Counted from the stretch's first letter, positions 19,705 through 29,835 are shown. The stretch: 31,430 bases of DNA from Chara braunii (GCA_003427395.1 BFEA01000001.1:2284085-2315514), one strand, 5' to 3'. Made by a program: numbers and translations. Notes: generated by a model not told the origin, from the sequence alone.

Positions 19705-20330
19705 CTAAGTCTTGGCTATGCTTTCAATAGGTAAAATACCATATCGACCATACCACAAAGTGAAAGGTATATAGTCAGTGGTCCTCTCAATCGTGATGTT
19801 ATCCACATAAACTCTACCTCGTAGCACCTCTAACCAATTGCTGAGATTTCCCTTACACCACTTTGTTTGTGAATCCTTCAAAGTCTTATGACCCCTCTCA
19901 ACAAGTGCATTCACCTGAGGATGATAAGTAGTTATATATCTGATTTTGACACTCAGTTTCAAAGTGTTTTTTCTTACAATCTTATTTTTAAATTATGATC
20001 CTGTGTCTGAAATTAACTCTCTAATGAAAGGATATTTGAGATAAATTTCCTCTATCCAATCAACCACTTGTTCGACTGTTTTCCTTTTCAGATTTTTCGC
20101 TTCAGCATAACCAAAAAAATTATTTTTTATGTCTAGTATGTATCTCATCCCTTCCCTGACTTGGGGCATAGTAATGAGATACAAATGAACTCGACCACTT
20201 GGTTTTATCACCATAGTGAAAATAAAGGGTCAATCAATCTTGTTGTAGACCTCTTTTGACACAATAAACACGTCTTACAAAATCAGTAAATCATCTCTCT
20301 CATGCCAAGCAAAAAATAAAGTTTATTTCC
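19705..20330 (-). pseudogene. Ty3/gypsy integrase core (zinc-knuckle remnant plus DDE domain)
   Basis: Reading minus-strand from about 20,330: FCKTCLLCQKRS gives the C-x-x-C half of the HHCC zinc domain. Then VHLYLITMP, where the family normally has D after L; here it is Y, so the first catalytic aspartate is lost. GMRYILDI and RELISDTGS carry the second aspartate. After a stop and a small shift, YHPQVNALVERGHK carries the catalytic glutamate, then the tract ending LWYGRYGILPIE. Order and motifs are diagnostic of Ty3/gypsy. The two zinc-binding histidines are missing because the insertion at 20,330-21,118 lies where they should be. Confidence 0.9.
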
Positions 20331-21118
20331 TGTGTAGTGCACCGAACATGTTCGGCACCCCACCAAGAAGCCGAACATGTTCGAACGCTCGACCGAGCGC
20401 GAACCGAACATGTTCGGGCGAGCGCAAATTAGGGGGCTGTCGAGCGCGTCCTCGTGTGTGTATGGTGCATATAGTGTGTGTGGGTTGTGTGTGGTGTGTG
20501 TGTGTATGCATGTGTGTGGTATGTGTGTGTGTATGTTCAGGAGTGATGAGCAATAACCCCCAGGGCCCCCGAACCCCTATATGTATACAAAATATATTAA
20601 AAAAATAAAAAAATAAAAATGTTCGGGCTCGGTGTATTTTGGGGCACGATTGGGCTGGGTATCGAGCGTTCGGGTTCGGTCACCGAGCACGAAAGAGATG
20701 CTACGCAACTTATTTCTAACTGTTTTTTTTTTTTCTTCTGCATACTACTCTTAATGGAGACCTGCGTAGCACCGTGTTTACGTTCGGAGGCGAACGCAAA
20801 CATGTTCGCCCGAACGAGAAAAAACCTCAAAAACTCTCTGAACGTAAATATAAAAAATATTTTTAAAAAAAAAATCAAAAAAATATAAAAAACATATATC
20901 GTATGTAAGATATTAATACAATCAATTTTTGCCTTGGAATCTGTTCAAATTCGTGGTCAATCATGAGTTAAAAATAAAAAACCGAAAAAAAAATTAATTT
21001 TAATTTTATTTTTACGAAAAAAAATTACGTTCACCCGAAAATATTCGCGAGTTGTTCGTGCGAACACGCGAACACGTTCGCACGAACGTGAAGGGGCGCG
21101 AATAGATACGCAGATGGA
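20330..21118. mobile_element. Insertion rich in CGAAC/GTTCG dyads, interrupting the retrotransposon
   Basis: Integrase-type sequence stops near 20,330 and resumes as RNase H-integrase linker beyond about 21,118. The DNA between holds about 20 CGAAC or GTTCG words. They include three copies of CGAACATGTTCG (20,343-20,354, 20,372-20,383, 20,405-20,416; the first and third extend to 14-bp palindromes) and a perfect 8-bp dyad CACGTTCG/CGAACGTG at 21,073-21,090. A GT-rich microsatellite, two A/T-rich blocks and an inverted pair GCTACGCA (20,700-20,707) and TGCGTAGC (20,763-20,770) lie inside. CpG is retained here but scarce in the host element, fitting a later arrival. No transposase, clear terminal repeats or target duplication seen; a non-autonomous element is one possibility. 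Confidence 0.65.
20455..20535. repeat. (GT)n-rich microsatellite inside the insertion
   Basis: Interrupted GTGTGTG tracts; frames through it read as Thr-His or Val-Cys repeats and are artefacts. Confidence 0.9.
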
Positions 21119-21689
21119 GACAACCCACTCTTGTTAATCACAAAGAACCGTCCTCTTTTAAGTCTGAATTTTTTCTTCAAGTTTGTGCAGTTCATTTTTT
21201 CTCTTTCTATTGCTTTCTTAATCTCTTGATAACTCTCTTCGTATTCTTCAAGGATAAACATAATTTCTTACTCTTTCTTTTGAATCTCATCATCATTCTT
21301 TGAAGCGGAACTTTCTCTTAGTTCATGGACAACCACAAATGCCGCATTGATTTCCGTGTACCAGTCATTCTTATCTTCCTTTTTCTCTTTCTCATTTCAT
21401 GGATATAAGCATAAGAGACTTTACCCTAGTCGTCTCTTTCTTCAGACCACACACATTTCTTGTATGAGTTTGGTCTCTTGGAATCTTTGTCATCTTCTTT
21501 ATTTAGAAATTCATCAGCATAAGCTGACTTTTCAGTAGTTTCCTCAATATCTTCGTCATTATCTGTTTTCCACTTAATTCGATTGAAGTCATCTGCTCGA
21601 TTGTTTTCAGTTAATTTTTTTTCCAACTTAAAGTTAAAGGTTCAGATAAAGACAATTCATCTTCTTACTACTAGATCTATCTGTCGGTG
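21119..21689 (-). pseudogene. RNase H to integrase linker of the gypsy element
   Basis: Minus-strand frames here are highly charged (for example KKLTENNRADDF, NDEDIEETTEK and EEYEESYQEIKKAIEREK), as in the tether between RNase H and integrase. The last part before the insertion reads KKFRLKRGRFFVINKSGL, like the segment that precedes the zinc domain. Several stops. Confidence 0.6.
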
Positions 21690-22163
21690 TTTTTTCATAA
21701 CATCAATCACTCCAGATGCATCAGTCCTCAGAATGAACCTTCTTCCAAGCACATAGTGTCCGAAACACCTGAGGCAATATATGATTGTCAGTAGCTCTTT
21801 CCTGAATTGGGTGTAGCCTTTTCATGTGAAATTGAATGTCATGCTTCTAAACCTTACATGTCTTTCTTTATCATTCTTATATTTTTGTACAAGTACACCA
21901 CCAAGAACAATTGACTCTCCATCTGCCTCGATGATAAAATATCCTCCCTTCTCACCATCATAGTAAGACACTCCCAATACTAAACCTCCATCTTTCAATT
22001 TTTTTCGTAGATCTTTAGCAGCGATTTGCCTTTTTTGTGTCCATGACAAGTCAGCTCCTTGCCTTACCATATCCCTTAGAGACTTTTCAAGGGTAGTCAA
22101 ATGAGGAATGAAAATCCTCCAGAACCTACAGAAAACACCTAAGAAGCTTCTGACCTCTGACAC
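21690..22163 (-). pseudogene. Ty3/gypsy RT connection and RNase H domain
   Basis: Begins SEVRSFLGVFCRFWRIFIPH, the conserved RT thumb block after the YIDD palm. It then runs to GLVLGVSYYD and GGYFIIEADGES, the usual first RNase H aspartate region. After a stop replacing the usual acidic residue, KGYTQFRKELLTIIYCLR provides the glutamate helix and GRRFILRTDAS the next aspartate. The order is typical of Ty3/gypsy pol. At least one stop (at the end of TFNFT) makes it non-functional. Confidence 0.9.
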
Positions 22164-22940
22164 TCACTTAAGAGACAATGGTCAACTTAGGATCTTATCT
22201 ATCTTCTTGGGGTCGGGGTTTCTACCTTTAGAGCACCATCTAAAACGTAGAATGATTACTGTCTGAAATAGAAGAGACTTTGACCCACTTGCAGTCAAAT
22301 TGTATTTTTGAAGTCTGTCTAGGACCTACTTTATACCCGCTGCATGTTCCCTGACAAACTTCCTAACACCATCACCAACCAATGTCTTATCTCTTTTTAC
22401 GTTTTTACCGAATTATCATCAATATAAAGATTTAAGATAAATATCTTATATGACTTGGATCATGTCTCTTTGTACCACTGCCACATCATTAGTCCACCTT
22501 TGTGATACCACACACATCTGGATAAGACCTTTCGCCATGTGCATGCCAGTCATGGGTCGACTAGTGAGATCAATGAGATATTGATGATAGTCAAAATATA
22601 AATCAATTAACGAATAAATACATCGATAAGAAAATGACTCAGAAATGAGATTAGCATTATAGAGGTTACGTGCATCATGTGTTGCCACTAAGTTTCACTT
22701 TTGGAGATTTTGTATCCATCTCAAACCACCTTCTGGTTTCTAAAAACAAAAGCAGCAATTAACATACGGTCCGTCAGCAGACTCAACAATATTATAAACA
22801 ATTTTTCTATGAAGATATTTCACCACCTTTGATTCTTCTTTTTCATCATATTTAGTTGGTCTATAATTCCAAGCGATATGATCTACTATCAAGATCTTCG
22901 TCATTCTAATCATATCCTCATCCAATCGTCCTCTCTATTC
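22164..22940 (-). pseudogene. Ty3/gypsy reverse transcriptase
   Basis: Blocks in order on the minus strand: DGPYVNCCFCF, KPEGGLRWIQNLQ, the IYSLIDLYFDYHQ block, RPMTGMHMAKGLIQM, SQRWTNDVAVVQRDMI, then a frameshift to LYIDDNSVK (YIDD codons 22,415-22,426). RKFVREHAAGIK, LDRLQKYNLTASG and GRNPDPKKIDKI follow. Both catalytic aspartates of YIDD remain, but stops and frameshifts occur throughout. RT copies DNA from the element's RNA; position between protease and RNase H is standard for Ty3/gypsy. Confidence 0.92.
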
Positions 22941-23141
22941 ACAAGTAAAGAAAAAAAACACAGAGAATTTATATCACACTTTGAATATATATTCCTTCTC
23001 GTTAGGCCAGATAAACTGATCTGAATTCATCCTCATTGTGTCAAATCTCTCTCTAGTAACCCTATTCCCAAGTTTTGCTAACTCCTTTAATGCTTTAATG
23101 ATTCTACTTTTCTTTTTTAATGCTTTATCATGATTTTTTTT
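22941..23141 (-). pseudogene. Protease-RT linker
   Basis: Broken frames containing lysine-rich text (KALKELAKLGNRVTRERFD) continuous with the frames on each side; no domain expected here. Confidence 0.45.
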
Positions 23142-23720
23142 TTAATTAAAACAGTCAACGGGTTCTTTTGCACCCCCTTGGGTTATATTTTTTCTTTGAC
23201 TTAATGACTTTTTTTTTTTTAAATGATGAGTTGATGCAAATCTCAATTCCATTTTAACACTCTTGACAGATTCAATAACCTTCTTGAATTCATCAATTTG
23301 GTCATCATCATTTTTGAGTCGCCCAAAAACTTTTATCATTTTCGAGATCTGATTAATGCCTACCGCAATTTCTTCTTTGGTTCCTCGTTTACCTTTTTCT
23401 TTCAGTTTTCTTGTCATCTCAACAAAATTTTCCTTTCTTATAGATTTAATTGACATTTTATATTTAGGATGATTTGAATTACAAACCACAAATGTATGTT
23501 TCTGATCACTCTCTGGATCGTGCAATCCAATCCAAGATGACCCTTCATGACTGAGGAACTGGATATCTTTCATTCTATGCAAGAATATGGTACCCAAAAT
23601 ACAATCATTATCCATCTCTGAAACCACGAATCCTAACACCTCAACACAAACAATTTCAACCTCAATGACCAAATTATCAATGAAGCATATCAAATAAAGA
23701 GTTATAGCAATGTTACTCAA
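23142..23720 (-). pseudogene. Gypsy protease C-terminal half and downstream spacer (192-codon frame)
   Basis: Longest open stretch of the element. The start contains FVVSEMDNDCILGTIFLHR, the I-L-G-x-x-F-L block found in the second half of retropepsins, followed by DIQFLS and W-x-GL. The remainder is lysine- and glutamate-rich, likely the variable spacer before RT. It is continuous with the DSG motif upstream apart from stops around 23,730-23,750. Confidence 0.75.
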
Positions 23721-23944
23721 TTGGTGCTTTGAATTTCTATCAATAGTTCAGATCACAAACTTCCATAGTCTTTTGAGAAAGAAAATTCATTTCTGCCCCG
23801 GAGTCTATTAAGATTTTGATCTTCATTTGATTGATGTAGATGGTCATGTACCCACAACCCACGGTTGTAAATATCATATTTCATCCTGGAAATGACTTGT
23901 CAGTTTCAGCAGGGAAATCCAAACCCAAGTAGTTGATTTCCATT
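23721..23944 (-). pseudogene. Gypsy aspartic protease, active-site half
   Basis: Reads VGCGYMTIYINQMKIKI then LIDSGAEMNFLS. The D-S-G triad is the retropepsin active site; the family cleaves the gag-pol polyprotein. A stop precedes it and two follow it, before the ILG-FL half. Confidence 0.85.
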
Positions 23945-23980
23945 TTTCTCCTTTCAATCCATTTTTTAAGTTTTTATCTT

Positions 23981-24116
23981 AGCTTAGATGCTAAGGTCAT
24001 TGTCTCCTTAAATGACATAGTTACATAATTTTCTTCCAAGATCTTTTTAGCTTAGATGCTAAGATCATTGTCTCCTTAAATGACATAGGTACATTATTTT
24101 CTTCCAAGATTTTTAT
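23981..24116. repeat. 68-bp tandem duplication in 3' gag
   Basis: AGCTTAGATGCTAAG begins units at 23,981 and 24,049; the two are nearly identical across 68 bp. 68 is not a multiple of three, so it shifts the gag frame. Confidence 0.92.
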
Positions 24117-24555
24117 GATCACATCACTGATTTCCACCTCATCTTCTAGCTCACTTTTGAAAATGAATTTTATTTTTTTCCCTCGTTCGTTCTTTCGAGA
24201 TGAGAGGTTTTGTTCCTAATCATCAAGAATTTCATTGACCACACTTTTTGTGGAAGACTGTAGGTAGAGACTTGACTATTGCCACCATCTCGTCTCCATC
24301 TAAGAGGGTAATGTTCTCCTTGTTCAATACCGTTTGTCTCTCACTGTCAGTGAAATTAGTTAAGAAGATGTAATATGTCTGGAACTCGTCCATGTATGAA
24401 ATTTTTCTGGCTGTTCAAATGAACGTCTGAAGGAAAACGTTGAATGCATTATATGTAGTTCTTCTGATGTTAAGAAGATTCTTGCTATTAAAATATTTAT
24501 CAAACTCTCTTCTCATTCTGTCTTTAATTTCTTCCCAAGCAGTAATTTCATCCAT

Positions 24556-25090
24556 CAACTCTCGAACTGTAAGTCTTAAGTCAGAATCACAATATGATAG
24601 AAGCTTGCGTCACTGTCTATCAGTCTAACCATAACAAAGTTTAAATAACTCATATTGATCTAAAAAATCATGTATTTGTGGTCCTCTGAAACATGAAACT
24701 ATTTCATCAGGTCGTTTTGTTCTTACGATGTCTGATTCTCCCTTCATAGTATCAACTCTCTCGACCAATTACCATATGATACCCACTACAATCTCTTAAC
24801 GAGTCCCTGTAGAGGAGCTAAGTCTTTGAACTGACAATCTTTAGTCATAATTATAATATGACAGAAGATGCTTGAGTCACTGTCTATCAGTCCAACCATA
24901 ACGAAGTTCAATTAACTCATATTCATCCAGACAATCATTGACTTGTGGTCCTCTGAAACATGAAATTATTTCATCAGGTCGGTTTGCTCTTACGATGTCT
25001 GATCCTTCTTTCATAGTATCAACTCTCTCGACTAATTCCCATATGACACCCACTAGAGTCTCTTCAAAAGTCCACGTGGAGGAGCTAGGT
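24556..25090. repeat. 267-bp in-frame tandem duplication in gag
   Basis: Copies at about 24,556-24,822 and 24,823-25,090 are offset by 267 bp (CACTGTCTATCAGTC at 24,611 and 24,878). 267 equals 89 codons, so the duplication kept the gag reading frame. Both copies read RPDEI-V/I-SCFRGPQ and later YEL, YG, TDRQ on the minus strand. Both now have stops. Confidence 0.9.
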
Positions 25091-25119
25091 CTTCCTCTTC
25101 CAACCATCTCGACCATCAA

Positions 25120-26187
25120 TTTTTCTTAATACCAATTTTTCTCTCTTCTCTTGTTACCTTTTAACATTTTTCTTCTTATTCTCAATCCCTCACTATCTTT
25201 TTAAGAGATACAAATTCGCCTCTTTCCTCTCTTGTTTGTTCCACCCCTTAAAATTTTTGTAGGTAGAGAGTATAAGCAATAATAGTATGTGTAGAGATTA
25301 GAGGCAATGCAACTCTTCTCAACTTTCCAATATAATCCTCATTTAGTTATTTATCAATGTCTCTGCTCAGTCTTCACAGTCACTCGAATCATAAAATACC
25401 TTGTCATATCAATAATTTCGTAATCAAATTACATCGTTTACTGACCACTGCTAACTCTTCTACAAATATGAAGAACTCTACTTATAAAAGTAAGATTTTT
25501 GGACAGGAGAGGTGGTTTTCTTTTATTTTTGAAAGCTTAATGAATACCCCCACCTACTCGTATGATGAGTGATACATGTGACAATAAGGACTGAGAGAAT
25601 CAGATAATGGCTTTAACGGAGCCCAACCCATAAGATACATCTGTGGCATGTGTGATGAGGTCAATCAATCTAATCTATTGGTTAGCTGAAAGATTGGAGT
25701 GTCTAATTAATCCCCACAATGGGGATGTTCCTTTGGGAAAGAACTGGAAAAGGAAGTGTATAGATCAATCGAGTTTGAGTAAATTGATGTGTGAAAAGAA
25801 AAGAGACTGAATAAAGACTGAGATCCTGAATTTTGGCCCACCACTGAATTTGAGTTTTAGCTAAAGGTAGGATGATCAGGGTGCCCGACGTGATAAAATA
25901 TCGTTAAAAGAGACTGGAAGTGGTGTAATCTCAAGTTTGGCTTTGGATGACTCCCTGTTCGTGATTGTAGCTAGTGAAAAGTGGTTTTATCCACTTGTGG
26001 AACTAAAAGTTGGAACGTGTCAGTGACTGACCGATTATTCGGCTATTTTAGATTCCTACACTAGTTAGGAATTAACTGAGACTTTGGACCGTTGACACTA
26101 GCTTAGTTGTTATGAGGAATTAAGGCCTAGCGTTGTTATAACTTATTGACCGTTTTAGTCGAAGTTAAGAACTCGAGGAAGTAATCA
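25120..26187. other. Region upstream of gag; expected 5' leader and LTR, boundaries not found
   Basis: Just upstream of gag the minus strand reads TTGGTATTAAG (about 25,129-25,139), a partial resemblance to a tRNA-Met primer binding site (TGGTATCAGAGC), but I see no convincing LTR end next to it. No copy of this region was found beyond the integrase end. A 71-codon frame (25,357-25,572) has no other support. Confidence 0.3.
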
Positions 26188-26212
26188 CATAATTTTTTTT
26201 AAAAAAATTATG
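26188..26212. repeat. AT palindrome, 12-bp perfect arms
   Basis: CATAATTTTTTT and AAAAAAATTATG are exact complements around a single T. It lies at the boundary where the DNA changes from AT-rich to GC-richer. Confidence 0.9.
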
Positions 26213-26287
26213 TTTGAATGGTACTTGGTTTATGCATTCGTTGCGACGGGGACGTCGCTTAATAGGGTCCGGGCAGACTGTCGTACC

Positions 26288-26309
26288 AAATACCCTTACA
26301 AGGGTATTT
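26288..26309. repeat. Palindrome, 10-bp perfect arms, 2-nt centre
   Basis: AAATACCCTT (26,288-26,297) and AAGGGTATTT (26,300-26,309) separated by AC. It falls inside weak frames on both strands (for example 98 codons on minus, 26,165-26,461), which I do not consider supported. Confidence 0.9.
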
Positions 26310-26474
26310 AGCCTATTTTCTGCAAGTCGCACCAATGCGGCCTCATCCGCTTGACGGTGCACGAGCGGGAGGTAGTTTAGGTCCTTGCCCGAATGAGTGG
26401 CGTGTGCGGGGTATTGACGGCGAGGTGCAATCATGTGCAACCTGGGTGTGCACGCCGTCATGGGCTAGCAGGAC

Positions 26475-26984
26475 GTGCGACCCTTCGTCCGCTTACCTTT
26501 TTCGTGTTTTTACGTTTTACTTTTATTTTATTATTTATTTGTCTTATTTCAAAAATTTGCTAAAGTTCCTTTGATTCGGTGGTCGGTTCCGAGGCCGACA
26601 CCGGGCCCGACTAGTCTGGCACAATTGCTACGTCACCGGACACAGGGTACCGACGAAAAGTCCACCCTACCCACGTTGAAATATGGATTGGAGAGGTCAA
26701 AGTATGTGGGAGTGGTGGAGTCCGTGGTCGTGGCTTCCTTTATTTCCCGTGTGGAGAGTGTCGGTAGCCTAAGGACGGAAGGGAATTGGAGAGCATCCGA
26801 GCGGGCCGGTGGGAGGCCACACTATAAGTCGCACCTCAATTGGAACCCCTTCTCCACTCCGGTTATCAAAAGTTATGTGTTGAATATTTATTTCTGCCGC
26901 CAAGATCTCTGTCGGGGACTTGCCTCACTTAATCCACGCTTAGGGTTGCAGCGGGCCCGTGTCTGTGACTCTGCGGGTGACTAG
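26475..26984 (+). CDS. Hypothetical 169-residue reading frame
   Basis: ATG-initiated frame in GC-richer DNA. Its first 30 residues include a hydrophobic stretch (CFYVLLLFYYLFVLF) that could be a signal or membrane segment; the rest has no recognised motif. The hydrophobic part comes from a T-rich patch and may be chance. Length alone is mild support. Confidence 0.18.
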   Translation: MRPFVRLPFSCFYVLLLFYYLFVLFQKFAKVPLIRWSVPRPTPGPTSLAQLLRHRTQGTDEKSTLPTLKYGLERSKYVGVVESVVVASFISRVESVGSLRTEGNWRASERAGGRPHYKSHLNWNPFSTPVIKSYVLNIYFCRQDLCRGLASLNPRLGLQRARVCDSAGD

Positions 26985-27539
26985 TATGAAAAACCGGAGT
27001 GAGACTTGTCCGCAACAGGTCGGAAGAAGTGTCAGGGCTTGCTTGAAGGAAAGGGGGACGGAGGAGGCGGTGGTGAAGCGGCAGCAATGCTGCTGTGCCA
27101 TTCTGTTGATCGGACTTGGGTATAGGGACGAAAGACTAATCGAACCGCCTACGGCAAATCTCCCCTAAGGTTTCCCGTGGGCCGGCTAAAACGACTGCGG
27201 AGACCACTGCACTAAGGAGCATAAGGATCGAGGGTGAGAAAACGGGAAGGCAGCCAAAGCAGGGGCGAACCTGGGCGACAGTCTGGGCCAGATGCATTCG
27301 ATATGAAGAGACAGCAAGGGCGATGGCGGAGAAAGGAGCCGAGCGCAGTCGAGGAAACACAACTCTCTCGTTCCTGAGTGGAATCGAGAGAGGAAAAACG
27401 CGATTCCAAGGTTTTGAAGGTTGGCGATGCCGATTTTGACGTTAGTTTGAATAGAGGATTAGTAAAAATGCAGTTGGAGGGAAAACGAGTGTGCAAGGAT
27501 ATGTGGGGAAAAAATGGAGACTGTATAGTTCGCGAGGTA
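26985..27539. other. Unassigned GC-richer DNA
   Basis: Overlapping frames on both strands (for example 26,959-27,168 plus and 27,212-27,496 minus) without recognisable motifs; typical of GC-rich non-coding DNA. Confidence 0.35.
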
Positions 27540-28000
27540 CATTGTGAAATCGGGTGAAGGAAAAGCTGATGTCGGGGTTTTTGCCCCGAGCGAGTCCGAA
27601 ACTGTTGTCAGATATGGACGAAAGTTAGTAGAAAAGAGGAGTTAGTGGGATAATAGGTGCGCTAAACTATGGCCGAAGGAGAGTTGGTGGGGGAGGAGAA
27701 ACAAGAGTTCTACTCAAAACTCGGCGGGATCGGTTAGGGAGAGGACTAAAGTAGGGGTTTTAATGGTGAGCGAACCTGAATCTATGGTTGGAATAAGGTG
27801 AAAGGTAGTTTAGGAGTTGTTAAGAGAAGGTTGTGCGCAAAAGCATAGAGAAGGTGGGCGTGGTTGTGTGAGAAAGCGAAGCTCTCGCTCGTTCTTTGAT
27901 GGAGACAAGCTAGGGAGGGGTTGTTTTAAAGGTTTTCACGGGTGGTGAATCAGGTAGGGGTGTTAGTTTTTGAAGCAGCGTAGTGTGGGGAGAGTTCCGA
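27540..28000. repeat. Loose 180-bp periodicity, about 2.5 units
   Basis: GTCGGGGTTTTT at 27,571 and GTAGGGGTTTTA at 27,751 are exactly 180 apart, each followed by GAGCGA-CC-GAA and GAAAG-TAGT. A third, weaker match (TTAAAGGTTTTCACGGGTGGTGAA) starts near 27,926. Similarity is partial, and the DNA is purine-biased on the plus strand. Confidence 0.4.
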
Positions 28001-28008
28001 AATTGAGA

Positions 28009-28145
28009 TATACTTCTCATGTTATAAGGGAAGGTTCGTTCTCGTTTTGCCCAGGGGAAGTTTGGAAAGGTAGTGTATATTTCCATGTTCTAACAAAAGA
28101 TTCATACCTGTTTTACTTATCCTAGCGATGGGAGTAGTTCTCTCT
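28009..28145. repeat. Possible diverged 67-bp tandem pair
   Basis: TATACTTCTCATGTTATAA at 28,009 and TATATTTCCATGTTCTAAC at 28,076 begin similar stretches that continue with a TTC-T-C/A-C-GTTTT block. Confidence 0.4.
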
Positions 28146-28162
28146 GATACCCTGCGCTGTAC

Positions 28163-29107
28163 TTGGCCAGAACGGGCATGACAGTTTATGTAAAGCCAAA
28201 AAGGGGAGGAACAAACGCAGGAGAGAGTCAGAAATCGGTTATTGTCGGAGTACAGTCGTTGAACGTGATCGTGCTATTGACCTTATGGCTGCAAAGATCA
28301 CGCTATCCACCGTCGTTTGAAATTCGCACCCGTGTTGCAGGTGGGTAGCAGCAGGTAAGGGTGTGGTGACTCGGCTCATATCTGTCGGGGAGAGAGAGAA
28401 GGAGAGCTCGCTTCGAAGACCGGGCCGGCAGTGCAGAACAAGCAGAAAGTCGAGCTACGGTTTTGAACAGCAGAAGGCAGAGCGGTGGGTTAACCGCACC
28501 TATAATTGTCTGTACTTCAGCACCAGTTTCATCCTCGTACTACACGTGGCTGAGCAAGGGAGCAAGGCCTGCGGTGGCAGCTTGTCCTTGTGCTGATTGC
28601 AAGTCCCACTATAGTGGAACTCGTAGTTCCAACCGGGATGTTTACCATATCTGTCGTGGCTCTGATAGCAGGACTAGTAACCGTGTTTACTGCTGTAGTT
28701 GCGAGACTAAGGGTGTCCTTGTTACCCTACGGTGGTGATAGAGTATTGTTAAATAGAACGGAGGCGGCTACCTTCTTTCCTTTTGAAGCTACTGCTGATT
28801 GAGTCCTACATTAGACTGTCGTTTCCCACTGTTCAAGTTGAGATGAGAGTTTGTTATTGTGTTATAGAGGACTCTGCTCCCTTCTGAGCCGAGAGTTGTT
28901 GTGCACTCGCAGTGTGTCGGCCACTCGCTTGTGAAGCTACCTCGAGAAAAGATTGCTCACTTATTGGGACTGTTGTCTGTCAAGAGCCCACCGTTTCCCG
29001 CTGAGAGGACCCCAACAATGCAAGCGCGGCTGTTGTTTTTAGGGGATTACAGCTACATGCAGAGCCCTGCTGCTATATTCTTTTTAAGCAGGGGGAGGGG
29101 TTGCTGA
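28163..29107 (+). pseudogene. Run of same-frame hypothetical reading frames
   Basis: Frames at 28,163-28,348, about 28,370-28,738 and 28,901-29,107 are in the same phase, separated by few stops, as in a decayed gene. The middle part is Cys-rich (CPCADC, later YCCSC) with Ser/Arg. A different phase at 28,554-28,802 is also open and strongly hydrophobic (TISVVALIAGLVTVFTAVVA), so at most one can be real. Neither is recognised. Confidence 0.2.
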
Positions 29108-29690
29108 GATATGGGAAGTAGCCAGGGGGCTAACAACTGGCAGTCGGATTTTGGTTGACCAAGCTGCTGCCGTTTGACCATCATAGCGGGACCCTCAGGC
29201 GCATCGAGGCACCAAGGCCCTCTCCTGGGAGTTGAGTCAGTCCCTCTCCTGTATCTCGAGAGTATGAAACCCCTCCTTCTTTCGTTCTAACTCTCAGTCT
29301 AATCCTGTTCTGAGAGGAAGGCGGCAGGCAGGATTGCAACTCATAGGACCGCAGCAAGACTCTATGGGGAGTCAGCCCACCGATTGCGGGAGCTCTGCTG
29401 GAACTCGGGAGGAGTTCTGAAGGCAGGGAACTGGGAGGTAAAAGTTTCGTTTTCCTCTATAAACCTAATTATAACCGCTATCTGTATCTCTTGCTATGGT
29501 TGACTGAGTGTACTGCGTGTACCCTTACTTTGACTTTTACGTTTGACTTTCCGGGCATGATTTAGACTAAGTAAATGAATATATGCGCAATGTCAGTTTG
29601 AGTTTCATTGTTTGACTGAAAGCGGATTGTGGGGTTGCGTCTGGAGGAAGGATGGGAGGAAGGCAGTTTGGCTCGAGTTTAACTTGGTCA
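29108..29690. other. Unassigned DNA
   Basis: No gene recognised. A TATA-like CTATAAACC occurs at about 29,457 without a supported downstream gene. Confidence 0.35.
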
Positions 29691-29763
29691 ACTAAAGTCA
29701 GGGTTAATCTTCATAAGATTGGAGGACCCAGTGCTATGTTTATTTTCGATTGCCTGAAGGAGT

Positions 29764-29794
29764 GGACAGGTTCCCAGAAGTGTGGGTGGTCTGG
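29764..29794. repeat. Degenerate member (H0) of the hairpin array
   Basis: Weak stem GGAC (29,764-29,767) with GTCT (29,789-29,792) around a 21-nt loop AGGTTCCCAGAAGTGTGGGTG-like, clearly related to the loop of the five members below. A further, poorer relative may start near 29,697. Confidence 0.5.
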
Positions 29795-29835
29795 TTGCTC
29801 TGATTTGCGAGGGCTGCTTGTGATTGACTTTCAGG

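Larger units (their letters stand above)
23945..25119 (-). pseudogene. Ty3/gypsy gag (capsid-like), decayed and internally duplicated
   Basis: Starts at an ATG (25,119) with MMVEMVGRGRPSSSTWTF, then ELVERVDTMKEGSDI, RPDEIISCFRGPQ, YELIELRYGW and, later, WEEIKDRMRREFD, RRTTYNAFNVFLQ, DEFQTYYIFLTNF. This resembles the capsid helices of gypsy gag. The block from VERVDTMK to TDRQ occurs twice because of a 267-bp tandem duplication. No CCHC zinc knuckle was found before the protease. Numerous stops. Confidence 0.7.

Noticed and set aside
20342-20417. GAACATGTTC as p53 or steroid-receptor half-sites
   Set aside because: The match is to the consensus only. The copies sit in an insertion full of CGAAC/GTTCG dyads in a genome that need not have those factors, so the similarity is best read as a by-product of the palindromes.
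20323-20608. Overlapping frames with Thr-His and Val-Cys runs
   Set aside because: They are translations of the GT microsatellite within the insertion.
25123-25140. Primer binding site for tRNA-Met upstream of gag
   Set aside because: Only a partial match and no LTR end next to it, so it was not listed as its own feature.
17730-25850. TTTTGG-T/C-CCACCACTG at 17,735 and 25,832 as paired LTR marks
   Set aside because: Flanking sequence does not match, and a 15-of-16 match is expected by chance in a window of this size.
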